Shown here piece by piece: positions 1 to 10,200 of a DNA stretch of 64,000 nt. Made by a program: the position numbers and the translations under genes. Every line of letters begins with the position of its first letter. The first letter of the stretch is position 1. This DNA comes from Arenibacter catalasegens (GTDB taxonomy: Bacteria > Bacteroidota > Bacteroidia > Flavobacteriales > Flavobacteriaceae): assembly GCF_002909235.1 (NCBI RefSeq), contig NZ_PHQQ01000004.1, positions 144,973 to 208,972 of the forward strand, read 5' to 3'. Below the pieces are notes generated by a model. It was given only the letters and a program-made list of their open reading frames with translations. It had not been told where the DNA came from and made no database searches.

Positions 1-297
1 ATGTACTACATACAAACTGCCCCCCCCCTAACCCGTACCGCTGCTTGGTTGGACAAACTAGAAGGAGGCATAGATTATGTGAAAGATGTGGTTATAAACG
101 ATTGTCTTGGTATTGCCGACCAACTGGACCTGGAAATGCAGTATTTAGTGGATACCTACAAATGTGAGTGGAAAGAGGCCGTTGAAAATCCTGAAATAAG
201 AGCAAAATACACCCATTTTGTAAATGCCGATGAAACAGATGATACCATTGAATTTGTTTCCTTAAGGGAACAAAAAATGCCTAAGGCCTGGGTGTAG
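1..297 (+). CDS. nirB: Nitrite reductase [NAD(P)H] large subunit, C-terminal fragment
   Basis: This is the last 98 residues of the cytoplasmic assimilatory nitrite reductase, which reduces nitrite to ammonium with NAD(P)H using FAD, a 4Fe-4S cluster and siroheme. The sequence runs from a TAPPLTRT stretch through LEGGIDYVKDVVINDCLGIA, matching the tail of the large subunit, whose full length is above 800 residues. The window edge cuts the gene, so the ATG at base 1 is an internal methionine, not a start. The stop is followed after 84 bases by nirD, the usual partner. A run of nine C (20-28) lies inside the reading frame, unusual in this AT-rich sequence. Family assignment is firm; upstream domains cannot be seen. 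Confidence 0.88.
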   Translation: MYYIQTAPPLTRTAAWLDKLEGGIDYVKDVVINDCLGIADQLDLEMQYLVDTYKCEWKEAVENPEIRAKYTHFVNADETDDTIEFVSLREQKMPKAWV

Positions 298-381
298 TTG
301 TCATCAGGAACTGTAAGCCCAAACAATAAACATGTTGAACAATAGGCACAATATATAAGTGTCCATTTAAAATAATGAAAG

Positions 382-759
382 ATGATATCTAATTTAAGTA
401 CATACGAAGTTGTAGAATCTGAAAATGTTCGAATTTGGTTCAAAGCCGCAGCTGTGGCTAAATTTCCAAAAAATGGGGGTGCTTGTGTAAAATACAAGGA
501 TAAGCAAATTGCAGTTTTCAATTTTAGCCGAGAATCCACTTGGTACGCTTGCCAGAATTTATGTCCCCACAAGATGGAAATGGTGCTATCCAGAGGAATG
601 ATTGGAGAAGATCAAGGGGAACCCAAAGTAGCCTGCCCACTACATAAAAATTCCTTTTCCTTAAAAACGGGAAAACACATAAATGGTGACCTAGACCATA
701 TTGCAACATATCCGGTTAAAATTGAGGATGGCTTTGTTTATATTGGTTTTTCTGAATAG
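382..759 (+). CDS. nirD: Nitrite reductase small subunit, Rieske-type
   Basis: A 125-residue Rieske [2Fe-2S] protein, the small subunit of assimilatory NAD(P)H nitrite reductase. The cluster ligands are visible as C61-P-H63 and C85-P-L-H88, with the NirD-like CPLHKNSF motif. It has no signal peptide and acts in the cytoplasm with NirB, encoded just upstream. The ATG at 382 gives a normal-length product; an ATG at 374 in another frame stops after five codons. It is probably co-transcribed with the downstream DUF4202 and sensor kinase genes (24-base gap). The assignment is strong because of both sequence and neighbour. Confidence 0.92.
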   Translation: MISNLSTYEVVESENVRIWFKAAAVAKFPKNGGACVKYKDKQIAVFNFSRESTWYACQNLCPHKMEMVLSRGMIGEDQGEPKVACPLHKNSFSLKTGKHINGDLDHIATYPVKIEDGFVYIGFSE

Positions 760-783
760 CTTTGGAAAAAACCAAGATAAAAT

Positions 784-1371
784 ATGGCCTCAGAAAAACT
801 TAATGAAGCCTTCCGACTTTTCGACGAGGCTAATAGAAATGACCCTAATAAGGAGTTTTGGAAGGGTAAGGAATATCCAAAGGAGCTATTATACGCTATG
901 AGGATGACGGATAAATTAAGAGCTTTTGCCCCTGAAGCTCCCGAGTCGCTTCAACTTACCGCAAGGTGCCAGCATATTAGAAGATGGGAAATCCCTAGGG
1001 AATCCTATGAAATGAACAGGACTGGTTATTTAAAATGGAGACAGGACCTTAAGACCTTTCATGCGGACAAGGCCGGGACCATCCTTAAGGAGGTGGGATA
1101 TGATCAAGAAATGATAAATCAAGTGAGCTTCTTATTGGAAAAGAAACAGCTTAAAAAGAATGCTGAAACCCAGACCTTGGAAGATGTTATTTGTCTCGTA
1201 TTTCTAGAATTTTATTTTGAACCGTTTTCCCATAAGTACCCAGAAGAAAAACTAATGGATATCCTTCAGAAAACATGGCGTAAAATGTCTGATAAAGGCC
1301 ATGAAGCTGCATTAAAGCTACCTTTGTCACAGGACTCCCTAAACCTAATAACCAAAGCACTAAAAGGGTAA
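784..1371 (+). CDS. DUF4202 family protein
   Basis: A 195-residue soluble protein with no signal peptide or membrane segment. I recognise the DUF4202 family from the conserved core around residues 60-95, containing ARCQHIRRWEIPR and YLKWRQ, which places His and Arg residues close together as in a possible metal or nucleotide site. The biochemical function is not known to me. The gene lies 24 bases after nirD and 27 bases before a NarX-like kinase, so a role tied to nitrite or nitrate assimilation is inferred from context only. Length and composition are normal for the family. Confidence 0.75.
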   Translation: MASEKLNEAFRLFDEANRNDPNKEFWKGKEYPKELLYAMRMTDKLRAFAPEAPESLQLTARCQHIRRWEIPRESYEMNRTGYLKWRQDLKTFHADKAGTILKEVGYDQEMINQVSFLLEKKQLKKNAETQTLEDVICLVFLEFYFEPFSHKYPEEKLMDILQKTWRKMSDKGHEAALKLPLSQDSLNLITKALKG

Positions 1372-1398
1372 ATCTATTTAAGCAACAGAATTTGGGAA

Positions 1399-3246
1399 AT
1401 GAACGACGATAAATTACTTACACCTTTGGACACTTCAACCTTTTTAAGGGTCCGTAAATGGTATTTAGTTGCGTTGGCCACCATTGCCTTAAGCATAATC
1501 TTTGCCCAAATTCTGATCCAGCATCATTTAAATTCGCAATTGGATGATTCCAAAGTAATTAATATAGCGGGTAGACAAAGGGCCTATAGTCAAAAATTGA
1601 CCAAAGAAGTTTTATTGCTAAAGGAAAGTACGGATGCAGTACAGCGTGTCCAGGTAATTACCTTACTAACTGAAACGTTATCGGTATGGAAAAACGCCCA
1701 TCAGACATTGCAATTTGGTGATATGGCCATGGGTATTTCAAAAGCGGAAAACGAAGAAATTAAAGTTCTTTTTGAAAATATAAACCCACATTATAATGCC
1801 ATGGTAGGTGCTGTGGAGAATATTTTGAATGATTATGGAAAAAATGGTAATTCTTTTCCAAATCAGTCGGATATAGATACTGTCCTGGAAAACGAAAGTG
1901 CCTTTTTGGCGATGATGGATACCATCGTTAATAAATATGATACCTTTAGCAAAACCCATCTGCAAAATTTAAAGTTCAAGGAATACCTTTTGTTGGCAAT
2001 TTCACTTCTGATTCTACTGTTGGAGATATTTTTCATCTTTCGACCGTTGTCCGTTCAAATTAGAAATACCATCAAAAATTTGATGATCACCCAAAAGAAA
2101 TCGGAGGAAAGTACCAAGGAAATAAAAAAACTTTTCCAAGAAAAGGAAAAATCATTACAGGAATTACAGGAGCTTAATTTTGTAATCGACAATGCTGCAC
2201 TTTTTGCAAGCGCCAAGCAAGATGGTCATGTTGTCTTTATCAGTAAAAAGTTCAAGGAACTTCTTGGACGCAATGATAGTGATCTAAATAAACCTTTATA
2301 CGAAATATTGACTACCGATGAAGGGCAGCAACAATATCTGATGGAGGTCTTAAAAAGCAATCGGAAAAATATAAGGACTGAAGAAATAAAGGTCAAAACA
2401 ACAAAAGGTGAATCCTTATGGTTGGATATGTCCATTATTCCAATGCATCAATCTAGTGCCAAACAGTCTATTTTAATCTTGTGTTCCGATATTACTGAAC
2501 GGAAAAAAAATCAATTGAAGGTGGCCCAGTTGACGAAAGAAAATTATGAGGAGACCATGAGGCAAAAGCAGTTGCAGGCCAGCCAGATTGTTGAAGGTCA
2601 GGAGGAGGAGCGCAAACGAATAGCCAAGGATATACATGATGGTATTGGGCAGATGCTAACCGCCCTTAAGTTTAACATAGAATCCATTAATTTATCCAAT
2701 TTGGAGAAAACGGCCGAAAAAATCGAATATATAAAAGCGCTTTCCAGTGACTTGATCAAAGGGGTTAGGACTGCTACTTTTAATTTAACCCCGCCAGAGC
2801 TTAGTGATCATGGTATATTTCCGGCCATTCAGAAAATGACCAATGAACTGTCTAAGCTTACCGGAAAAAACATATTGTTCGAAAACAAAACCGAGGAGAA
2901 TATTAGGTTTAATTCGTTGGCAGAAACCAATATTTATAGGGTAGTACAAGAAGCTGTAAACAATGCCATAAAATATGCAGAAGCTAATTTTATTCTAGTA
3001 ACCCTTAATTTTAATGATGATATTCTAAGTGCCGTTATCGACGATGATGGCAAAGGTTTTGACGACTCCATTTTGGGAAAGGTACCTAAAAATAATAGTG
3101 ATGGAGGAATGGGGCTATTCTTTATGAAAGAAAGAATGAATTATATTAATGGACGTCTTTTTATCAATTCGATTAAAGGAAAGGGAACTCGGGTAACTAT
3201 CAACTATAAGACGGATAAACTGGAATTGATAAAAAATGAGGAATAA
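1399..3246 (+). CDS. NarX-like PAS-containing sensor histidine kinase
   Basis: A 615-residue membrane kinase. A membrane segment (about 20-42) is followed by a periplasmic helical domain starting VINIAGRQRAYSQKL, the signature of the PilJ/NarX-type sensor domain that in NarX binds nitrate or nitrite. A second membrane segment lies near 196-216, then a coiled coil, a PAS domain (about 255-370), a HisKA_3 dimerisation domain with phospho-acceptor H413 in EEERKRIAKDIHDG, and a HATPase with the N-box NNAIKYAEA, DDDGKGFD and GGMGLFF. HisKA_3 kinases normally signal to a NarL/LuxR-type response regulator, but none follows here. Position behind nirBD suggests it senses nitrate or nitrite; that is inference from family and context. 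Confidence 0.88.
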   Translation: MNDDKLLTPLDTSTFLRVRKWYLVALATIALSIIFAQILIQHHLNSQLDDSKVINIAGRQRAYSQKLTKEVLLLKESTDAVQRVQVITLLTETLSVWKNAHQTLQFGDMAMGISKAENEEIKVLFENINPHYNAMVGAVENILNDYGKNGNSFPNQSDIDTVLENESAFLAMMDTIVNKYDTFSKTHLQNLKFKEYLLLAISLLILLLEIFFIFRPLSVQIRNTIKNLMITQKKSEESTKEIKKLFQEKEKSLQELQELNFVIDNAALFASAKQDGHVVFISKKFKELLGRNDSDLNKPLYEILTTDEGQQQYLMEVLKSNRKNIRTEEIKVKTTKGESLWLDMSIIPMHQSSAKQSILILCSDITERKKNQLKVAQLTKENYEETMRQKQLQASQIVEGQEEERKRIAKDIHDGIGQMLTALKFNIESINLSNLEKTAEKIEYIKALSSDLIKGVRTATFNLTPPELSDHGIFPAIQKMTNELSKLTGKNILFENKTEENIRFNSLAETNIYRVVQEAVNNAIKYAEANFILVTLNFNDDILSAVIDDDGKGFDDSILGKVPKNNSDGGMGLFFMKERMNYINGRLFINSIKGKGTRVTINYKTDKLELIKNEE

Positions 3247-3350
3247 ATAGGGTCCAATTCAATATTTAGTTGGTATGAAAGCCTCTAAAATAAGTCTACA
3301 AGAGCAAATACCACCTATGAAAAGCGGTAATCGTTTTTAATGAAAGTATT

Positions 3351-3725
3351 ATGAAAATAAGAATTAAAGGAAACTCAATACGATATAGGCTTACCAAGCC
3401 AGAAGTGGAAACCTTTTGTGGGGAAGGTTATTTTATGGAGAGAACAGAATTTAAAAATCAGATTTTTAAATATGAATTAAGGAGTCTCGACAGCATTTCC
3501 AATCTAGATGCCGATTTTAAAAGCGATACGATTACCATGTACCTCCCAGAACAGGATAAAAATGATTGGGCAATCAGCAATCGCGTTGGATTTCAACATA
3601 CTATTTCCTTAGCAAATGGTAAGGAACTATTTTTACTTTTGGAGAAAGATTTTGTTTGTATGGATGAAACCATAGAAGATCAATCCGATAATTATCCAAA
3701 TCCGTTATTGGATAAATTGCAGTAA
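3351..3725 (+). CDS. Conserved Bacteroidota protein, probably DUF7009 family
   Basis: A 124-residue soluble protein opening MKIRIKGNSIRYRLTKPEV. I recognise it as a small protein found in Bacteroidota and usually named DUF7009; the family name is from memory and moderately sure. It has no signal peptide, no membrane segment and no cofactor motif I can identify, and its end is acidic (DETIEDQSD). It lies 104 bases after the sensor kinase on the same strand, so it may belong to the nitrite operon or have its own promoter. Function unknown. Confidence 0.6.
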   Translation: MKIRIKGNSIRYRLTKPEVETFCGEGYFMERTEFKNQIFKYELRSLDSISNLDADFKSDTITMYLPEQDKNDWAISNRVGFQHTISLANGKELFLLLEKDFVCMDETIEDQSDNYPNPLLDKLQ

Positions 3726-3854
3726 TCCTTTAGGGGTCAACTAAAAATATTTGAGAGCTATGGATTGGACTATTGAGTATGGAACTTTTTCTAGTTCATT
3801 TGTAGGGTTGTGATTTAAAATTAATTATTCTCTATTTAAACTATCCATAATTCT

Positions 3855-4982
3855 TTACAATTGTGCTATATTACTCAAAGCAATTTTATCATCCTTACCA
3901 CGTAGACTTATTTCACCCATAGGAATATTGATGTATTTCCCACTTATTTGCAAAAGCTGCAACAAGCTGTTTGAAATAAGTATTTTTACATTAAAATAAT
4001 TGCATAAATCCTGCACCCGTGAGGTAGTATTGAGGACATCCCCTGAGTAAACTATTTCTTTTTTAATCACCCCAATTTCACCTACCGTTGCTTTACCCAT
4101 ATGCATACCCGCCTTAAAGGTTGGGATTACACCATACTTTTTAAGATATTTTATCTTTTTTTCTTGGATCTTGCTTTCAATTCGAAAAAAGCTAGCCAAA
4201 CAATTATTGTTTTTTAGACCTTTTTCTTTTGGCCAGGTGATTACTACTTCATCACCGACATATTGATAGATTTCCCCTGAACTTTCTATAATCGGTGTGC
4301 TTATATCATAGTAGATTTCCTTTAGCATTTCAAAAAACAATTTGCTTTCCATCTTTTCCGCAATGGAAGTAGCTCCTTTTAAATCAAGAAACATAAAAAT
4401 ACGTTCTACTTCTTCAGGATTGTTGTATTTACCTATAATAAACCTCCAAAGTACACCTTGACCAAATTTATTATTTAATTCGAACATAAACTGAGTTACC
4501 GTAACCAATATGCCCCATAGAATAATGGAAATAAAAAAAGAGGGCGCTTTTAATTTTGGGTTTAAGGTACTAATGATATTATAAAATGCTATATCAAATT
4601 CCAATTGGACAAGAGAATAAATATAAAGTAGCAGAAATACACAGGTTAACAATGTTAAATAGGAAAAAACAAATAATACCCCATATCCCAATACTCCAAA
4701 ATTCAAAATTTTTTGTTTGAATTTATATGGTAGTTTCACCACTAAGACATATGCGCCGACAATCCCACTTAAAGTATTTATGAGTAAAGAGTTCAAAAGT
4801 CCAGACCAGAATTCGTAGCTGCCGGTAAGCTTTTTCATTTGAATTAATTCATTAACATAGGAGTATTCATTAATAAAAAAAATAAATTGAATTAGCATCC
4901 AACACAAAACAATAGTCAGAATCTTGTGCATGCCAAATATATTGGGATTACTATAATTAGAGTTTATTTTAGCACTTTTCAT
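3855..4982 (-). CDS. Membrane-anchored class III adenylate/guanylate cyclase
   Basis: A 375-residue protein with four probable membrane segments in the first 170 residues and a cytoplasmic class III nucleotidyl cyclase domain (about 190-365). Metal-binding aspartates D200 (FLDLKG) and D244 (YVGDEVV), and the transition-state residues N318 and R322 (GDVLNTTSR), are present, so the domain looks catalytically competent. By my alignment the two base-specifying positions hold T288 and E309 rather than the Lys/Asp pair of typical adenylate cyclases, so ATP versus GTP use is open. It stands alone, flanked by about 600 bases without a gene on its 5' side. No cyclic-nucleotide receptor is encoded beside it. 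Confidence 0.82.
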   Translation of the reverse strand: MKSAKINSNYSNPNIFGMHKILTIVLCWMLIQFIFFINEYSYVNELIQMKKLTGSYEFWSGLLNSLLINTLSGIVGAYVLVVKLPYKFKQKILNFGVLGYGVLFVFSYLTLLTCVFLLLYIYSLVQLEFDIAFYNIISTLNPKLKAPSFFISIILWGILVTVTQFMFELNNKFGQGVLWRFIIGKYNNPEEVERIFMFLDLKGATSIAEKMESKLFFEMLKEIYYDISTPIIESSGEIYQYVGDEVVITWPKEKGLKNNNCLASFFRIESKIQEKKIKYLKKYGVIPTFKAGMHMGKATVGEIGVIKKEIVYSGDVLNTTSRVQDLCNYFNVKILISNSLLQLLQISGKYINIPMGEISLRGKDDKIALSNIAQL

Positions 4983-5584
4983 TTACTTAGTAGTTTTTTA
5001 TGGATTATTAATAAAGTCCGTCTGGCCTTGTCATTAAAAGTTAATATTGGGGGGAGCTAATTAATTCCAACTTAAAAAGCTTAAATGGAAGTTATAGTAG
5101 TAATTCCTTTAAAGGACATATCGAGAAGACTCAGACCACTGAATTCTTTTGCTATTTACTTGATGGGTAAAATGGGCATTCCTTCTGGATTCGGAATTCA
5201 TTTTAGTAGTGTACAAAAATGTTTTCATGATGCTATTATTTACTACAAAGTAAATACTGTTGTTAGCATTTCACAATCACATAACTATGTGAAAATTAGC
5301 TTATGTAGCTTTTGTAAGTAACATAAAGTGGTCAATAAAATAGCAAAATGATCCGACCCAAATAGTTTTAATTTGTTGTTTCGAAGTGAAATTGGATTTC
5401 CATAAAGACAATAAATTATGGTATGAGATAAACCGACTATCCTATCGTGATAATAGACCACAGGGAACAATTATGGTGTTTAAAGTTCATTGTTATGAAA
5501 AGGCCAATACTTAGTAAATTTATCCCTAGGCCTATTTGAATCCTAAGAAATAATCAAAGGGCTGAAAGGTGTAATAAGAAATTT
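4983..5584. other. Intergenic region without a supported gene
   Basis: About 600 bases separate the cyclase start from the antiporter stop, both on the minus strand. Short open frames exist but have atypical composition and no recognisable similarity. A perfect inverted repeat (TCACATA, 2-base spacer, TATGTGA) lies at 5277-5292, but repeats of this size are expected by chance in a window this long. I see no terminator with a T-run and no clear TAnnTTTG promoter for the cyclase. Confidence 0.5.
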
Positions 5585-7060
5585 TTACGAACTGGGATTT
5601 TTTATTTTAAGCACTTTATATACTTCGTCTATTATTCCCAATCTATCGGCAAGGACTATTAAGATGTCCTCACTTTCAATTTTAGTTGATCCGCTCGGGG
5701 TAATAAATTTGTCGCCTCTTTTGATCATTGCAATTATGGCGTTTTTAGGAAAGCCTAATTCAACTATTTTTTTATTAGTAGCAAAACATTCCGAACCTAC
5801 CAAAATCTCCCTCATGATTGTTTTAGGATCTTCAGAAAACAGCAAATCTGTTGGCGATAACTTTTTCGCCTTCTCGGGAATGGCCACACCTAACCATTTA
5901 GCCACGACAGAGAGGGTGGTTCCTTGAAATAAAATAGAAGTTACCGAAATAAAGAAAACAATATTAAAAATCATGTTTGCTTTGTCTATTCCGGCCAAAA
6001 GTGGATATGTAGCAAATACAATTGGGACAGCTCCGCGTAACCCAACCCATGAAATATAAAAACGTCTTCTCATTTTCATTTTGAAAAAGACGAGACTTAG
6101 AAATACACTGATCGGACGGGCTACCATGATGAGGAATATTGAAATAAGTAAACCTACGCCCATAACCGGGATGATTTGGGAAGGAAACACCAATAATCCT
6201 AAAGTAAGGAACAGTACAATTTGCATCAACCAGGCCAAACCATCAAACATTTTTAAAATTGTCTTCTTATGAATCAAATCTTGATTCCCTAGATACACCG
6301 CACAGATATAGATGGAGAGAAAACCATTGCCACCAACAAAATCTGTCGCTGAAAATGTTACAAACATTAGGGCAATTACCAATACAGGATAAAGTCCCTC
6401 AAAGTCGAGCCTTATTTTATTGATTATATATTTACTAAGTTTTCCAAATCCAAAACCCGCAGCTCCGCCCAAAATCATTTGTTTTAAAAACAATGGTATA
6501 ATGGAAAAAATACTCTGATCTTGGTGAACAACCAAGGACAAAAAGGCAAGGGTAAGCACATATGCCATTGGGTCGTTACTACCACTTTCCAATTCCAAGG
6601 TTGGTCTCAGGTTCGTTTTTAAGGCTAGACTTTTTGATCGCAAGATTGAAAATACGGCGGCTGCATCTGTGGAGGAAACAATGGAACCCAATAGCATACT
6701 TTCGTAAATGGTGAAGTCGGTTATCCACCAAACAAAGGAGCCAATGGTTAAGGCGGTTAGTAGGACTCCCAAGGTACTCAATACAAGGCCTTCCCTTAAA
6801 ATTGGTTTAACCGTACTCCAATTGGTATCAAGACCTCCCGAGAACAAGATAAAATTAAGTGATACGATTCCAATAAATTGGGCAATTTTAGGGTCGTTGA
6901 ATCGGATTCCTCCAATACCTTCCGAACCCGCTAACATTCCAATTCCCAAAAAGAGCAATAAGGTAGGTACCCCAAATTTATATGACGTCTTACCAACAAC
7001 TATACTTATAAAAAGTAGAATTGAACCGACAAGGAGTATATTTTCAATCGTTAAATTCAT
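5585..7060 (-). CDS. nhaP2: K+/H+ antiporter, CPA1 family, with TrkA-C domain
   Basis: A 491-residue inner-membrane monovalent cation/proton antiporter of the NhaP2/CvrA type. About 12-13 hydrophobic segments span residues 5-390, with the conserved core regions SSTDAAAVFSILR and LELESGSNDPMAYV; the acidic SND region is where CPA1 exporters bind the ion. A cytosolic RCK_C/TrkA_C regulatory domain follows (about 400-485, GSECFATNKKIVELGFP). It would export potassium or sodium in exchange for protons, relevant in a marine bacterium. The gene appears monocistronic, with a TATTTTTG -7-like box at 7093-7086 about 25 bases before the start. Ion specificity cannot be read from the sequence. Confidence 0.88.
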   Translation of the reverse strand: MNLTIENILLVGSILLFISIVVGKTSYKFGVPTLLLFLGIGMLAGSEGIGGIRFNDPKIAQFIGIVSLNFILFSGGLDTNWSTVKPILREGLVLSTLGVLLTALTIGSFVWWITDFTIYESMLLGSIVSSTDAAAVFSILRSKSLALKTNLRPTLELESGSNDPMAYVLTLAFLSLVVHQDQSIFSIIPLFLKQMILGGAAGFGFGKLSKYIINKIRLDFEGLYPVLVIALMFVTFSATDFVGGNGFLSIYICAVYLGNQDLIHKKTILKMFDGLAWLMQIVLFLTLGLLVFPSQIIPVMGVGLLISIFLIMVARPISVFLSLVFFKMKMRRRFYISWVGLRGAVPIVFATYPLLAGIDKANMIFNIVFFISVTSILFQGTTLSVVAKWLGVAIPEKAKKLSPTDLLFSEDPKTIMREILVGSECFATNKKIVELGFPKNAIIAMIKRGDKFITPSGSTKIESEDILIVLADRLGIIDEVYKVLKIKNPSS

Positions 7061-7208
7061 TTCGCGAAACTACTATAGGTTTCTTCAAAAATAAAGGTTC
7101 TTTTTAATTAATTTTAATTAAAAAATTACTATGATTCGGCTTAAATGATAAAATATACGCTCCAAACATATTTCCGGTTAAAGCAATTTTACTTTCAATA
7201 AAATACAT

Positions 7209-10200
7209 TTATTGCTCCCCTACCCACTCTAAACTATTCCTTAGTATGGTCTGGTACGCCTTTAAATCATGGGCTCTTTCATCGTGCCCTAAAGTATTGC
7301 CAACAATTTTCGCTTTTGGATGTTTTACAATCCAAACGGTGGGATATTCTTCACCTGATTTTAACCCGCGACTTACTGCCAAAACTTCTATCTCTGCCTC
7401 TGGATCCTTTTCCCAACGGTATAATTCGTCAACAATCCTGAATTTTGAGGGAACCCCCTTCATAATAGGATGATTGGGCTTTAGTACCCTCACTTCAAAT
7501 TCTTGAAGATCCTCATGAGACCTAGAACCACCACCTACCAGTGTTTTGTTATATTCGGGCCAATCCTCCCAATTGTACCAAGTGCTGGGATGGTTGATGA
7601 GCATATTCATCTCCCCTGCTTTTACACGCGACATGATGGCAGATTTTGTGTTCTTATCCAAAGGTTTGTTATTGCTTAGGAAAAGTACATCTGTAGATGG
7701 CACCATGATACCCAGTTCCATAGGGTTCTCTGTGTAGATTACCGTGTTCTTTCCTCCTTCACTAAGGATTTTACCATCTGCAATACCAAAATATTTAAGG
7801 AAGTCATGGGAACCACCGCCGCCCATTACAGAAATTTTTTGGGCATCCTTATTTTCAGAAATATATGACCCAGGAGCGGTTACAATGATTACTCCCTGCA
7901 TCATACGCCAATGCCCTGGAAAGGTACAGACATATGGATAAATGCCTGGGGTATCCGGAAGTTTAAAAACTACAGACCCAGTAACCCCTGGTGTCAACAT
8001 TTCCGTTGCGGCCAATACATAGCGCGATTTGGGAACATATCCCATTTTTTCTGCCTCGGGATTTTTAAGGAAGCCATCTACCATATCTCCAAAAGTGTCC
8101 AAACTTCCCGGTTGTATTACCACTAAATTATGGGACATCTGATCTTTATTCTTCAAAACTATTTCCACGGTCTGACCAGCTGTGGCGTATAGGGTCTTCT
8201 TATCATAGGCCATTTCCTGATCAACAGTATTAAGTACAAAGGTAACATCGGCCTTTATTTTTCCGACTTTGCCTATGCCTAAATCAATATATTGTTTCCC
8301 TCCAGTATTTGCGCAATGCACTGCAATTAGGTTTTTGCCCTTTTTGAATAATTCGCCCTTCTCCGCATCTAGCTTTATGTATTTATACGATTTACTTGAC
8401 CCCACTTCCGCAATCAAAAGTTGTCCGTTGACATAAATTTCATAATCGTCGTCATGGGCAATCTTCAATACTGGTTCAGTTACTTCATCTGTAATAACCA
8501 CTTCTTGTCGCATCCAGATATCTGAGCTGCTCCAATTGGTATTCGCATTCTTAATTTTATCACCACCGAACATGGCAGCTCCCTTCTTCCAATCCGAATC
8601 ATTGAATTCTGATTTCATCCAGTTTTCGGAAGGTTTCTCATTTGTATAATTCCAAATAGTCTTTTTCTCTTCCGCCGAGGGTACCAGCAATACTAAGGAG
8701 GACGGATCTACTGTCTCAAAATTGGACTCCCTATAATAAATCTTTAGTGCGGCATTGATCCATTTATCCGAAGTACTGGAATCATCCTGAGCAATATTTT
8801 CTATTTCCGCATACAAGGCATTGGATTCTGGCAGTTGTCCTGCCTTTAAAATCGCAGCCAGCTTGATCTGTGGATCGGAACTTTTTAAGAGTCCAGATTG
8901 TGCAAGACTTTCACTACTTTCCTTCGTTAATGGCAATAAGGCCAGTGCGGCACGTTTTACGGCATAGGAAGTATTGATCAAGGCATTTACAACCACCTCG
9001 TTGGCAGCCGCATTGGTACCGTTAAGTGCGCCCAATCCGTTTAAGGTCCATAAGGCATGTAATGCACCAGCATTGAGGCCACTTTTATCACTATCATTGT
9101 TCCCGGCCAATTTAATAAGGTCTGGAATTAGTGATACTTTCTTATTCTCCACGATCATACGTTGAGCGGTAGTCCGCCAAAACATATTATCACTTTGCAC
9201 GGCTTCTAAAAGTTCTTCCTCGTTATTTGGATTTAATGAGGTTATATCTGAATCATCACCATCCTCATGGGTAATTATATATATTCTACCATGCCCGTAA
9301 TCCCTCAAATTATTTTTATGGGCATTCCCTTCACCTTTATCGGCGTTCCAAATCTGATTGTCCATTCCGCGCTTATCCGGGTTATGCTGAATTACCGGGT
9401 TGTACCAGTCGGCAACCCATAAATTGCCATCCGGGCCAGTTTCAGCAAAAACAGGAGCTGTCCAGGCATCGGTACTGGCAAAAATATTTCCACCGTCAAC
9501 CTCTTTATACCCTGCCCCATCCTTGACGATTTTTGCTATGTGTACCAAATGTCCAGTAGGCTCTGAAACATACATTTGATTTTGATAAGCCTCCGGATAA
9601 TTTCTGGCCGTATAAAAATTAGCACCAGCGGCTGCAGTATATCCCCCTCGAACATCTACCTGTTGTAGCGGAATAGTATCTACTGAAGTAATCTCATAGT
9701 GTCCTTGAATAAAATCGGCATTGACTGCCCAAGAAGGCAGTTTCTTTAAATAATCATAATGTTTTAGGGGTATGCCTACATAACAACAATGGTTATTATT
9801 GGCTGTAGATCCAAATATTTCAAAATTCTCGTTAAAACCAAGTCCCCAGGTATTGTTGTTGAATTGGCCCACGGGTTCAAAATAAGAGCCATCCTTGGCA
9901 AATTTGTAGACGCCCATTTTAAATTCAACTGGTTTACCCTGAAATTGATTTTCAAATCCGGAATATCCTACGGAACCCCATATCATGTTATCTACGCCAT
10001 AGCGTAAATTGGAAGGTCCGGCATGGGTGTCAAAGGTTCCGAAACCTTCGAACAGAACGGTACTTTTGTCCATTTTGTCGTCTCCATCGGTATCTTCCAA
10101 AAAAACCATATTAGGTGCTTGGGAAACAATGGCCCCGCCCCTTACCAAGGTAATTCCTGTGGTCAACTTTTGCTCGGTGGCGAAATCAATAAAGGTATCT

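Noticed and set aside
1..297. Complete small gene starting at base 1
   Set aside because: The sequence is the C-terminus of nirB cut by the window edge; the ATG is an internal Met.
5277..5292. Perfect 7-bp inverted repeat resembling a CRP-type site
   Set aside because: Arms of this size are expected several times by chance in 64 kb, and the half-sites are in the reverse order of the CRP consensus.
5085..5321. 78-codon plus-strand frame before the antiporter
   Set aside because: No recognisable similarity, odd composition, no ribosome site, and it sits in an otherwise gene-free AT-rich region.
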